The notes beneath the pieces are model-generated. The model saw only the letters and a program-made list of their open reading frames with translations. It searched no databases and was not told the origin of the DNA. Below are positions 50,102 to 58,770 of a stretch of 64,000 nucleotides of DNA, one piece after another; the stretch's first letter is position 1, and each line of letters starts with the position of its first letter. Position numbers and translations under genes: made by a program. Location of the stretch: contig CAZONI010000005.1 of assembly GCA_964581175.1 (NCBI GenBank), positions 32,173-96,172 on the forward strand, in the 5' to 3' direction. The stretch comes from B46-G9 sp964581175. Its GTDB lineage: Bacteria > Desulfobacterota > DSM-4660 > Desulfatiglandales > Desulfatiglandaceae.

Positions 50102-52597
50102 CTATCCTCCGAAGGCCCACCTGCGATCTGCCACGTGGATGTCCGCAGCGAATCCCTTTTTCTCCTTCAGTGACGCGCACATGGAAAGTGCCGACTGGTA
50201 ATCGCTGAAACGGCCCACAAACACCCTGTAGAAGAAACCCATCCCGGGCACATTCACGGGAACGAGGAAACAATCGAAATTATCCTGGCTCAGTTTCTGC
50301 AGACGAGACTGTGCCTCCGTCCGGGTAGGGAAGGAATTCACATGAATGCTGTACCGAATGCTGTCGGGCCAGAAATACTTCTTGTTCTCACTTTCCGTGG
50401 GACTCGCCGGCTTCTTTTCCTGTAGTTGCGAGAGAGCCTCTTCTCCCTTTTTCTCGCTGATCGGAGCAGCACCGGCAGGCGTGACAGGCTTCGGGCCGGG
50501 AGAGGGTTGTACGATTTTTTGCGGGGGAGCTTTTTCTTGTTTCTTCTCCGGGATCGGAGCAGCACGGGCCGGCGTGACATGATCCGGATTTGAAAAGGGC
50601 TGCACGACTTTTTCAGGAGGCATCGGAATCAGGAGGCCCTGTTCCGGAACCGGCTGGCTGCTCTTTCCGGACACCTTCGGCATGTTTTCACTCCCCGTGG
50701 TTCCCGCGGCCTTATTCACCCCTTCGGGACCGGGTTGAGCAGCAACTTTTCTCGCATCCTTCGGCAGATTGTAATACCTGTCTTTCCGCTCCGCATAGCT
50801 GTCATACGGCTCTTGCAGAGAGAACTCGTTTTCTTTGCCCGACCATATCTCCGACACGTCCTTGCCCGGGATGTCTTTGGCGCGGATAATGACCGGCGTT
50901 ATCGCCATCAGGACATCCGTTTGCACATTGCTTTTATCCAGGTTGGAAAAAATATAACCAATAACCGGGATATCGCCCAGCAGCGGGATCTTCCGCACGG
51001 TCTTCCGTTCCTCATCACTGATTAATCCGCCGATAATGACCGGTTCACTATCCCGCATGGTCAGCACGCTGTCCGTTTTCCTGGTGCTGATGGAATACTC
51101 AGGCTGATCCGGCGTTCCGACATTCGCTCCCAATGTGCTGACCTCCAGCCCTAGTTTCAGCGAAACTTCGTCGTTCTGGTTCACTACCGGTTCAGCGTCT
51201 ACTTTTATCCCGACATCCTGATACTGGTAATCAGTCGTGACCGCGCCGGTGGTATCAATCCTCCGGTTCACTTGCAGCGGCACCCGTTCCCCCACAAGGA
51301 AGCTGGCCTTCCCCCCGGTTCTTATCCTGATCTGGGGGCTTGCAAGGGTCCGGGTATCCGCGTCCTGCTTCAAAAGGTTCAGGGTGGCAAGGGGCAGGTT
51401 GAGGAGTAGTTCCTTATTCGTTATCTTTCCGAGGGCATACGCCGATACATTCGGTGCGAAAACGGAATCCGCGTTAACCTGCGGGCTCGTCTCTCCGATC
51501 CCGAAGGTAATCGACGACGGATTCACGTCCAGGCCAAGCTGTCTTTCCTTGGAACGACTCACCTCCAGGATCTCGACATTAAGGAGGACTTCGGCCGGAG
51601 GACGATCATTGGCCTCTATCAGCTTTGACGCGACCTCTATCAATTGCTTGGGCCCCCGGATGACCAGGGCATTCAAATTTTCGTTGGCAATGATATCCTT
51701 GCTCTTGAGTATTTTAGACAGGAGAGCGACGGCCTTTTTCACGTCCAGATTCGAGAGATAGAAGGTCCGGATCTGGAGATCCTCGTAATCCTTGATCTTG
51801 GCAGGCGCATTGGGATAGATGATCATTGTCTTATCATCCACCAGTTTCCCGGTCAGGCTGTTTGTTTGAAGCAGGACTTCCAGAAAGCGCTCAATAGGCA
51901 CGTCCGTCATGAAGAGGGTGACCTTGGTCTCTTGCACATCCTTGTCAAAAATGAAATTGATGCCGGTGAGCCTGGAGAGCACCTCGAACACGCTGGTAAT
52001 GGGTGTCTTCTTGAACCGGAGCGAAACAGGGACAGAGGATTTGGGCTTCAACCTGAAACGAGGAGGGCGCTCTATTTCCTTGCTATAGGCGGCAAGAGCC
52101 TTTTCCGCTTCCTTATTTTCCGGATTCAACCTGACGGCCCCTTGAAAAGCCGTCCTTGCCTTGGCGTACTCTTTCTCCTTGAGAAATTTCTCCCCCCGCC
52201 GAAACAGGATACCGGATTGCTTAAAGGCCCTTGCTCTTCTCATGAGCACTTCTGCCCTGACATTCCCGGGCTTAAAGGCAATGCTTAACTGGAATTCCCG
52301 TATGGCCTCATCAAATGAGCCTTTGTTCAGCAAGGCCTCCCCCTGAGTCATATGCTGCAGGGAAGCATTTGTCTTCGCCCGCATGAGCAGGAGTTTGACG
52401 TCGGGATCCGATGGGTTTTTTTTCTGTGCTTCCTGCAGAACCTGCACACTCTTGTCCCAATCACCGGTAGAACTGAGCGCTCTTCCCTCGTCGACATACT
52501 GCGAAGTAGGCGCGCATGCCTGCAGCCAGATCGCGGCAGACATGATAAGCGCGAGCAAAATGTATTTCCTGAGCCCTCCAACCACGACGTAAGCCAT
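50102..52597 (-). CDS. Lipoprotein secretin with N-terminal TPR region and C-terminal SPOR domain
   Basis: Outer-membrane channel of the secretion/pilus apparatus. ATG 52597 with GGAGG 5 nt upstream gives 831 residues. Order: signal peptide with lipobox LQAC (Cys28); TPR-like helices (about 30-170; ALSSTGDWDKSVQVLQEAQ, EAIREFQLSIAFKPGN); secretin N-domains (about 195-385; SLRFKKTPITSVFEVLSRLT, ANENLNALVIRG); secretin core (about 400-590) with LASPQIRIRTGGKASFLVGE, DSEPVIIGGLISDEER and IPLLGDIPVIGYIFSN; a Pro/Lys/Glu-rich linker (about 610-740) with a 31-residue duplication; and a SPOR domain (about 750-825; YSIHVNSFPTRTEAQSRLQK). The TPR-secretin-SPOR combination is unusual. It lies between the PilP-like gene and pseudopilins. 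Confidence 0.94.
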   Translation of the reverse strand: MAYVVVGGLRKYILLALIMSAAIWLQACAPTSQYVDEGRALSSTGDWDKSVQVLQEAQKKNPSDPDVKLLLMRAKTNASLQHMTQGEALLNKGSFDEAIREFQLSIAFKPGNVRAEVLMRRARAFKQSGILFRRGEKFLKEKEYAKARTAFQGAVRLNPENKEAEKALAAYSKEIERPPRFRLKPKSSVPVSLRFKKTPITSVFEVLSRLTGINFIFDKDVQETKVTLFMTDVPIERFLEVLLQTNSLTGKLVDDKTMIIYPNAPAKIKDYEDLQIRTFYLSNLDVKKAVALLSKILKSKDIIANENLNALVIRGPKQLIEVASKLIEANDRPPAEVLLNVEILEVSRSKERQLGLDVNPSSITFGIGETSPQVNADSVFAPNVSAYALGKITNKELLLNLPLATLNLLKQDADTRTLASPQIRIRTGGKASFLVGERVPLQVNRRIDTTGAVTTDYQYQDVGIKVDAEPVVNQNDEVSLKLGLEVSTLGANVGTPDQPEYSISTRKTDSVLTMRDSEPVIIGGLISDEERKTVRKIPLLGDIPVIGYIFSNLDKSNVQTDVLMAITPVIIRAKDIPGKDVSEIWSGKENEFSLQEPYDSYAERKDRYYNLPKDARKVAAQPGPEGVNKAAGTTGSENMPKVSGKSSQPVPEQGLLIPMPPEKVVQPFSNPDHVTPARAAPIPEKKQEKAPPQKIVQPSPGPKPVTPAGAAPISEKKGEEALSQLQEKKPASPTESENKKYFWPDSIRYSIHVNSFPTRTEAQSRLQKLSQDNFDCFLVPVNVPGMGFFYRVFVGRFSDYQSALSMCASLKEKKGFAADIHVADRRWAFGG
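50440..50618 (-). repeat. 93-bp tandem duplication in the secretin linker
   Basis: Two diverged copies, about 50440-50525 and 50533-50618, in register at 93 bp (31 codons), anchored by GATCGGAGCAGCAC at 50459 and 50552. They encode KIVQPSPGPKPVTPAGAAPI and VVQPFSNPDHVTPARAAPIP. Internal expansion of a flexible linker. Confidence 0.8.
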
Positions 52598-52696
52598 GAC
52601 GGCCTCCATTAGCCTAGCTTCCATCCATATCTGGATTGGAAACCCGGCCGTACCCGAAATCTACCTGTGAAAGGGTACAATCTTGTGGAAATCCTC

Positions 52697-53266
52697 CTAA
52701 AAATCGCTCAAATCGATGTGAATGTTCTGCTGGATCTCTTCAGCCCACAGGTCCAGTGAATTGCTGGTAATGCTCTTAACCAGGTACTTATTATCGATTT
52801 TGTCTCCCGCCCGCACGATGAACACGTCTTTGCCCCTTTCCAGGAACAGCATATTCTTGTCTCCCTCCTGGCAGGAACCAAATACCCGAAAACTGCTCAA
52901 TTCCCTCTGCACCCGGACCCTTGGATCTTCCTCGGCAGACTCTGTTTTCTTCTGGGGCAGTTTTGCAGCCACGGCCGCCGGCAGGTTTTTCGCTTGTGCA
53001 CCCTCCTCCGGGCCAGAAAAAGGATCATGAATCACCTCGCCATGGTGGTGCGGAGATTTTGAGAAAACTGCCAGCATCAGCTCGGGGCATTTCAGCAGAC
53101 GGTCCTCCCCTTTCGCGGTTTCCTTCTTAACGATGACGGTTTTCCGGTTCCCGCTGTACTTCAACCGGGACACTCTCTGCTGACGGTATGGATGCGTGAC
53201 CCGATACGCGAGAGAAAATACAAAAACAAGCAATAGTATGGTAAGCGCAAGCTTCTTCTTTTTCAT
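52697..53266 (-). CDS. PilP/GspC-like inner-membrane protein
   Basis: A 189-residue protein from ATG 53266, overlapping the pilO-like gene by 4 bp. The single membrane helix (about 5-22; LALTILLLVFVFSLAYRV) is followed by a linker and a C-terminal domain (about 120-189) with FRVFGSCQEGDKNMLFLERG, VFIVRAGDKIDNKYLVKSIT and DLWAEEIQQNIHIDLSDF, a small beta-domain pattern like the homology region of GspC/PilP, which contacts the secretin N-domain. The secretin gene follows after a 99-bp gap. Similarity is weak in sequence, and position supports the call. Confidence 0.78.
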   Translation of the reverse strand: MKKKKLALTILLLVFVFSLAYRVTHPYRQQRVSRLKYSGNRKTVIVKKETAKGEDRLLKCPELMLAVFSKSPHHHGEVIHDPFSGPEEGAQAKNLPAAVAAKLPQKKTESAEEDPRVRVQRELSSFRVFGSCQEGDKNMLFLERGKDVFIVRAGDKIDNKYLVKSITSNSLDLWAEEIQQNIHIDLSDF

Positions 53267-53823
53267 TTGAAATAGGTCGATATTTCCAGCTTCATATCTA
53301 CCGTCCCCGGTGATCTGGACACCCTCTTGAAAGAAAGATGTTCGAGACAAAAAAGGCTCGGCGAATTCTGGAGAGCGGCGATAAAGGGCTTCAGCTGAGA
53401 GTATTTTCCCTGCACGCTGAAGGAACTGGTGTACTTCCATAACTTCATCGGGCCCGCTTGTTCCGGCTTGAAAGTGAGCCTTTGCATCTGCAAGCCATTC
53501 CGATGAAGAAGGTCGTGGATCTCCCTTACCCTCTCTACAAATTTTTCTTTCGGGGACAATTTGTCTTTGAAAACCTTCAACTCGACCTCTGCAATCCTGT
53601 ACCGGGCAATTTCATCTCTCTCGCGGGGCACATCGGGGTTTCTTTTCTTGCTGTACAAGGCCTGCAATCTTGCAATATGACTTCTCTGCCGCTGAACTAC
53701 CGCCAGGTATAACACCAGATTAATTAACAGAATCAGTGCGCAGCTCGCCCAGAGGAAACGGTTAAAACGAAGGGCCCTGATGATCCTTTGAAGTTTCATT
53801 TTTCCATTGTTTCCGGCCGTCAC
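53263..53823 (-). CDS. PilO-like inner-membrane assembly protein
   Basis: A 186-residue bitopic protein: short cytoplasmic start, a membrane helix (about 24-43; FLWASCALILLINLVLYLAV), a periplasmic coiled coil (about 45-105) and a ferredoxin-like C-domain (EQAGPMKLWKYTSSFSVQGK, YSQLKPFIAALQNSPSLFCL), as in PilO/GspM. GTG 53823 overlaps the pilN-like stop by 4 bp (GTGA); an ATG at 53799 is the alternative. It is coupled to the PilP-like gene by another 4-bp overlap. Confidence 0.85.
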   Translation of the reverse strand: MTAGNNGKMKLQRIIRALRFNRFLWASCALILLINLVLYLAVVQRQRSHIARLQALYSKKRNPDVPRERDEIARYRIAEVELKVFKDKLSPKEKFVERVREIHDLLHRNGLQMQRLTFKPEQAGPMKLWKYTSSFSVQGKYSQLKPFIAALQNSPSLFCLEHLSFKRVSRSPGTVDMKLEISTYFK

Positions 53824-54485
53824 AGGCCCGGAACGCTCTTCTCTTGGGTGAAGGTTTCCTGCAAGGTTTCCCCCTGTCCTTCATATTTCTTACTGCCGCA
53901 AAGCTCTTCAATGTTCAGCTTGCTCGTTATCTCGAAACGCATCCCGCCCTCGGGAATGTCGGCAGAATCATTTTTCCCCCCTTCTTTTACGCTCAATTTG
54001 GTCAGGAGATTTCCCTCAAATATACCCGTCTTTTTCAGGCGGGACAATACGAGATCGATTTTTTCCGAAGACTTCGCCAATCCATCCATTTGAACGGTCT
54101 GAAAATCTTCTGCCACGGTGAGATCTTCCAAAACGATGCCTGCGGGCATGCTGGTCTCGACGGCGTCCAGGAACCTGTCCCATGGGAATGCATCCTTTGC
54201 GATGATCCTGTTCACAAAGATGGTTCCTTCCCGGATAGACTGCATTTCTTCTCCTTTGAGTTTCTTGCGCACATTTTCCCGGGCCTTTTTGCTCTTCACA
54301 AGGCTTTTCTCAAGGCGTTTAATCTTACCCTCGTAGCTCAGAATGTCCGCCTGTCCTTGAATGCCTTGGGTGACATTATACAGTGAAAGCCCCCCCAGAA
54401 CGAGAGCTATGACGACCAATGCTATGGAGGCTACCCGTTTGTCATAGTACTTGAAGGTGGCTAAATTGAGTTTTACCGCATCCAA
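53820..54485 (-). CDS. PilN-like inner-membrane assembly protein
   Basis: A 221-residue bitopic protein: cytoplasmic N-terminus with the PilN-type start VKLNLATFKYYDKR (binds PilM), membrane helix (about 19-37), coiled coil (about 45-90) and a C-terminal domain with WDRFLDAVETSMPAGIVLED, LTVAEDFQTVQMDGLAKSSE and LSRLKKTGIFEGNLLTKL. This is the PilN/GspL periplasmic pattern. The start is a TTG at 54485, 51 bp after the pilM-like stop, and no ATG is available in frame nearby. Confidence 0.87.
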   Translation of the reverse strand: MDAVKLNLATFKYYDKRVASIALVVIALVLGGLSLYNVTQGIQGQADILSYEGKIKRLEKSLVKSKKARENVRKKLKGEEMQSIREGTIFVNRIIAKDAFPWDRFLDAVETSMPAGIVLEDLTVAEDFQTVQMDGLAKSSEKIDLVLSRLKKTGIFEGNLLTKLSVKEGGKNDSADIPEGGMRFEITSKLNIEELCGSKKYEGQGETLQETFTQEKSVPGL

Positions 54486-54536
54486 TGTATTTCCAATTTC
54501 CTTCGTGGCATCAATGTAATGATCAGACTCAGATCT

Positions 54537-55466
54537 CTATGCCAGGCTCTGGGCGGCACCGATCGCGGACGCGTAGGAAGACAGTCCTCTCCCGTTCGAT
54601 CCGGCAATTTCTCCATCTCCGGAAATCAGGTCTTCGTGATGGACCCGGGCGATAGGCATCTCCCCCATGGTTCTCAATCCCTGTTCCAGGGTCTTCCCGA
54701 ACCCCACCTGGCTCCCGAAATAGAGCTTTTCTATCTTATACCCGGGATTCTCGTTGTAGAAGAGATTGAGAGTCATATCCACATCCTGAAAGAAATGAAT
54801 GTCCGAAAATCCTCGCTTCACGCCGTGATAAAACAACATTGCCCCGTGTACACAGACAATGAGATTGAAAAAACTGCGAAAAAGCCCCAAGAAGGCGACT
54901 GTTCCCGTCCGGGGAATCCGATCGGAATAGAAATTGAACTGGTTGATGCCCGCCGGACGGATTATTTCTGGCTCTATTTTCAATTCCCGCAGGTTCAGCT
55001 CATACTCCCTGATAACATCGTAGGAGCCGATGGCCATCAGGATTTTTTTGCCGTTACCGGTCCCGTTTGAGAGGATGTAGTGGGAAATTTTTGTGCTTTC
55101 CGCGGGAAAAGGGAGCGATTTCTTGGCCGCCCAGGCGATCATTTTTTCAGCCTCCTCCCGTGACTTGGGAAGGCTCGCGTACCGCTTGATGGCTATCTTT
55201 ACAATCTCGTTCGGAACTGAAAGTCCTATCCGATGCACTTTCTTTTCAAACCCGCTCAACGCGACCCCAACCGTTTCAAGGAACGCCTGGGGATCGTTTA
55301 TGTTCTTGGTTTTCAAAGAGAGCCTTAGGGTGTCTTCCGGAAATGGAAAGGTCCGCGCAGCAATGAGCCGCCATCCTTTTTTCTCCCTTTGAATCTGCAC
55401 GACCCTGACCGACGAACTGCCGATATCAACGCCGGTCAAGGGCCTCTGAAACTTGTGAAATATCAT
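54537..55466 (-). CDS. PilM-like actin-fold ATPase
   Basis: Cytoplasmic platform protein that ties the PilN tail to the motor. The 309 residues start at ATG 55466, 21 bp after the ATPase gene. The actin-like nucleotide motifs are GVDIGSSSVRVVQIQ near the N-terminus and TGTVAFLGLFRSFFNLIVCV in the middle; the C-terminus has GLSSYASAIGAAQSLA. The middle text NEIVKIAIKRYASLPKSREE fits PilM. The second phosphate loop is less canonical (FLGLFRSF in place of DIG-type residues), so nucleotide hydrolysis may be lost, as in MSHA MshI-like proteins. Confidence 0.88.
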   Translation of the reverse strand: MIFHKFQRPLTGVDIGSSSVRVVQIQREKKGWRLIAARTFPFPEDTLRLSLKTKNINDPQAFLETVGVALSGFEKKVHRIGLSVPNEIVKIAIKRYASLPKSREEAEKMIAWAAKKSLPFPAESTKISHYILSNGTGNGKKILMAIGSYDVIREYELNLRELKIEPEIIRPAGINQFNFYSDRIPRTGTVAFLGLFRSFFNLIVCVHGAMLFYHGVKRGFSDIHFFQDVDMTLNLFYNENPGYKIEKLYFGSQVGFGKTLEQGLRTMGEMPIARVHHEDLISGDGEIAGSNGRGLSSYASAIGAAQSLA

Positions 55467-55487
55467 CTTTCCAACTCTTCTTGACAA

Positions 55488-57338
55488 TCAGCGGGAAAGC
55501 GCATTCTTCCCGTCATCATGAGGGATCAACTCTCCAGGGTCACGCCTCAAGGGTTCCGCCGAGCAGCTATCCTGTTGCTTGTGCAAGGGTTCTATGAAAG
55601 TTACCCTGTTCACTTCCCGAAGGGTAGTGCTGCCGTCCAGGACTTTTTGCAGGGCGGCCTGCCTCAGAAAGACGGTACCGTTCTCTGCGGCCTGCTTTTT
55701 CACGGTTGAAAGAGGGGCCCGGCGAATGAATAACTCTCTCATATCATCGTCTATCTCCATCAGTTCGACGACTGCCTGTCTTCCCAGATAACCGGTTCCC
55801 TTGCAGTGCTCGCAGCCTCGTGCTTCATAAAACACATGGCCTTCGCACGTGGCGATATCAAGGCCCGACTCAGCCAATTCTCTCTCGTCCAGTTGCACTT
55901 CCTGCTTGCAATGGCAGAGGGTTCGGACAAGCCTTTGGGCTGCGATACAATTGAGCGCGGCCATCAAATTGTAAGGCTCAACCCCCATATGTATAAATCT
56001 GTTGATCACTTCAAAGGAGCTGTTGGCATGCACGGTAGTAAACACCAGGTGACCGGTCAAGGCGGACTGGAGAGCAATCTCGGCCGTCTCCGAATCTCGT
56101 ATCTCACCAACCAGGATCTTATCGGGATCGTGCCTGAGAATGGAACGGAGTCCCCTTGCAAACGTGAGCCCCTTCTTTTCATTGACCGGGATCTGTACGC
56201 TTCCCTTTACCTGATATTCTACCGGGTCCTCAATCGTGATGATCTTTTCTTCCTTGGTATTCACTTCTGAAAGCGCGCGGTAGAGGGTGGTGGTCTTTCC
56301 ACTGCCCGTGGGCCCGGTGATCAGAAACATTCCATACGGCGCCCGGATCATTCTCCGGATCCTCGCGAGTTCGTTAGATGGGAGCCCCATGTTGTCGAGT
56401 CGAAAATCCCCCACATCCGCCACGAGGTTCTCGCGGTCCAGAATCCTGATTACCACATCCTCACCGAAAATAGTCGGCAGTATGGATATCCTGAAATCAA
56501 TGTAGCGATCTCTCACTTTGAGCTTGAATCTCCCATCCTGGGGGACACGCTTCTCGGAAATGTCCAGTTCAGACATTACCTTTATCCGGGAAACAACCGG
56601 GCTCTGATACTTCAAATCCAGCGGTTCGGTGGCTTGATGCAGCATGCCGTCGATGCGGTACCGCAAAATGACGCCGAGGTCCGACGTCTCAATATGTATG
56701 TCGCTCGCCCGCTTGTTGATGGCATCCAGGATAGTAGAGTCCACCAGCTTGACGATGGGGCTTTCTTCTACGGAAACCTTTTCAATGCTGAGGATGTCCT
56801 CTCCCTTTTCAGTCTCCCGCACGAGGGGGAGACGCATGTCATCCGAAACCGAGTCCAGGACACTCTGGGACGATTCGACCTTCTTGAGAACTTCGCGGAT
56901 TTTCCTTTCGCTCGCCACCACGATGGAAACGGGCATATCAAGCATTATCTCCAGGTCATCCAGCGCCTTCAGAAAATTGCGAGGTTCGGCCATAGCGATG
57001 CTCAGCCTGTCTTCCATTTTCCTATACGGAACGAGCTGGTACTTGGACATGAGATCAATGGGGATCAGGTTCAACAGATCCGGATCTATGTTCTCATTCA
57101 GTTGCACGTATTCATAGGAGTGCTGGGCCGCAATGATCTGAGCGAGCTTGTCTTCGTCCAGGAAGCCCTCCTGGATACAGATCTGGCCGATTCTCTGCCG
57201 GGTTATATTCTTTTTGGAGTTGACATACTTGAGCTGTTCCTGGGTCATGAACCCCAGTTCGATAGCCCAATCACCCAACCTCATTCGTCGATAAACTTGT
57301 GTCATCTCTACCAGCGACTTCTTTTTCTCCGGATTCAT
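55488..57338 (-). CDS. GspE/PilB/MshE-type secretion ATPase with tandem c-di-GMP motifs
   Basis: Hexameric motor that extends the pseudopilus. The 616 residues contain an N-terminal MshEN domain with two 24-residue motifs, 20-43 (RLGDWAIELGFMTQEQL) and 49-72 (RIGQICIQEGFLDEDKL), separated by exactly five residues as in MshE, where they bind c-di-GMP. Then come an N2 domain and the ATPase core (about 220-560): Walker A GPTGSGKTTT, Asp box, Walker B region KILVGEIRDSETAEIA, His box and a zinc knuckle (CHC...CEHC). ATG 57338 overlaps the gspF stop (ATGA). It is a complete motor gene; no retraction ATPase is near. Confidence 0.95.
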   Translation of the reverse strand: MNPEKKKSLVEMTQVYRRMRLGDWAIELGFMTQEQLKYVNSKKNITRQRIGQICIQEGFLDEDKLAQIIAAQHSYEYVQLNENIDPDLLNLIPIDLMSKYQLVPYRKMEDRLSIAMAEPRNFLKALDDLEIMLDMPVSIVVASERKIREVLKKVESSQSVLDSVSDDMRLPLVRETEKGEDILSIEKVSVEESPIVKLVDSTILDAINKRASDIHIETSDLGVILRYRIDGMLHQATEPLDLKYQSPVVSRIKVMSELDISEKRVPQDGRFKLKVRDRYIDFRISILPTIFGEDVVIRILDRENLVADVGDFRLDNMGLPSNELARIRRMIRAPYGMFLITGPTGSGKTTTLYRALSEVNTKEEKIITIEDPVEYQVKGSVQIPVNEKKGLTFARGLRSILRHDPDKILVGEIRDSETAEIALQSALTGHLVFTTVHANSSFEVINRFIHMGVEPYNLMAALNCIAAQRLVRTLCHCKQEVQLDERELAESGLDIATCEGHVFYEARGCEHCKGTGYLGRQAVVELMEIDDDMRELFIRRAPLSTVKKQAAENGTVFLRQAALQKVLDGSTTLREVNRVTFIEPLHKQQDSCSAEPLRRDPGELIPHDDGKNALSR

Positions 57339-58546
57339 GACATGGCCCCCGCCATCTGAAAAATGGGCATGTACATGGCCAGGACAATAAATCCAATCAA
57401 GAACCCCATCACGATCATGAGAGCGGGTTCGATAACGGAAGTCAGTATTCCCAGCCTGCTGTCCACATCGCTTTCATAGAATTCCGCCATATCATTCAAT
57501 ACCTGCTCAAGAGAGCCGGCGCTCTCCCCCGCGTCGATCATCCTTACAGCGAGGGCCGGGAACGCCTTCGAACGGGAAAGGGTTTCGGAAAAACCTTCTC
57601 CCTGCTCAAGACGTGAGATGGCCCTTTCAAATTCCATTCTCAGGTACTTGTTATTCAGGGTACCCGAGGCAATGCGAACGGAGTCGACAAGAGGGATCCC
57701 TCCTTTGAGTACCGTGGACAGCGTCCTGGACAATTTAGAGATGGAATAGTGAAGATACACATTCCCCAGGAAAGGTATCCTGAGCTTCCATCGGTCCAAT
57801 TCCGTCCTGCCTTCCTCTGTCCTACTTATATACAAGAAACCTGCCACAATGCCAAATGCAACACAGAAAATATAAAGAATATTGGACCTGATTCCATTGG
57901 AGAAATTCACCAGGAGCAAAGTGAGCCCGGGCAGTTGTGTTCCAGCCTCGAAATAGGTCCTCGTGAAGGTGGGAAGCACGTAAAGGAGCAGGAAGAGGAG
58001 GGCAAACAAAGAGGCAACAGTGAGGATCAACGGGTATATGGACGCGGCGATCACTTTCTGCTTTATTTCTTCGATTTTCTTCAAGTAGCTGATATGCCTG
58101 GAAAGCGCCAAAGGAATATCGGCACTCTTTTCACCTGCCTGAAGGTTCGCGACATAGAGGTTGGAGAAGATGTGGGCGAACTTCCCAAAGGCCCCGGGAA
58201 GGGAATCTCCCGATGCGATATCTCCCCTCACTTCCCTCAGAATATCGACAAATTCTCCTTCACCCATTTTTTCGATAATAGTGTCCAATGCCAAGAGAAC
58301 GGGGAGCCCGGCCTTGATAAGAACGCTCAACTCCTGGTTAAACGTGATAAAGTCTTTGGGCCTAAATCGTTTTCTGATGCCGCGCAACCGAAAAAGACGA
58401 AATCCTCGTTCAACGCGGCGAACATCGAGCACAAAATGCCCTTCCCTTTCAAGGTGCTCCTTCAGAGTGACTTTATTGTCTCCGATGAGCGTCTTTTCGA
58501 TGATACGCCCGTCGGATGTGGCTAATTTGCAATGGAAACTCGGCAT
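57335..58546 (-). CDS. GspF/PilC-type inner-membrane platform protein
   Basis: Polytopic protein on which the motor turns. The 403 residues hold two T2SSF domains (FITFNQELSVLIKAGLPVLL and YSISKLSRTLSTVLKGGIPL), three membrane helices (about 175-200, 228-248 and 375-396) and a family-typical end MGFLIGFIVLAMYMPIFQMA. The N-terminal segment (GRIIEKTLIGDNKVTLKEHL) is the usual small domain. It is the first gene of the locus, behind an AT-rich 224-bp gap that probably holds the promoter. Confidence 0.95.
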   Translation of the reverse strand: MPSFHCKLATSDGRIIEKTLIGDNKVTLKEHLEREGHFVLDVRRVERGFRLFRLRGIRKRFRPKDFITFNQELSVLIKAGLPVLLALDTIIEKMGEGEFVDILREVRGDIASGDSLPGAFGKFAHIFSNLYVANLQAGEKSADIPLALSRHISYLKKIEEIKQKVIAASIYPLILTVASLFALLFLLLYVLPTFTRTYFEAGTQLPGLTLLLVNFSNGIRSNILYIFCVAFGIVAGFLYISRTEEGRTELDRWKLRIPFLGNVYLHYSISKLSRTLSTVLKGGIPLVDSVRIASGTLNNKYLRMEFERAISRLEQGEGFSETLSRSKAFPALAVRMIDAGESAGSLEQVLNDMAEFYESDVDSRLGILTSVIEPALMIVMGFLIGFIVLAMYMPIFQMAGAMS

Positions 58547-58770
58547 GACCAGGGTGAAACCTCCAGAACCAACGCAGAAAGGTCTGCTCTTTTACCAGGT
58601 AATTTATACATTTTTATCAATAAAATATACAGAAATATACAAATGCGTTCAGCTATTGCATAATTTCTATATAATTTACTATAAATTAGTGCGAACTCTT
58701 CCTATTCAGCGGGCCGTATCGGCAGGGGTATCCACTCCCCGCACGTCCATCCTGCAACGACGCGGCGGAC
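58547..58770 (-). promoter_or_regulatory. AT-rich upstream region of the secretion locus
   Basis: The gap before gspF is strikingly AT-rich from about 58590 to 58690. It has a direct repeat AAATATACAG/AAATATACAA (58623-58642) and a palindrome AATTTA-CTA-TAAATT (58673-58687). No clear -35/-10 or sigma-54 pair could be picked. It is the only likely promoter region for the twelve-gene locus; a regulator binding the palindrome is possible. Confidence 0.4.
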
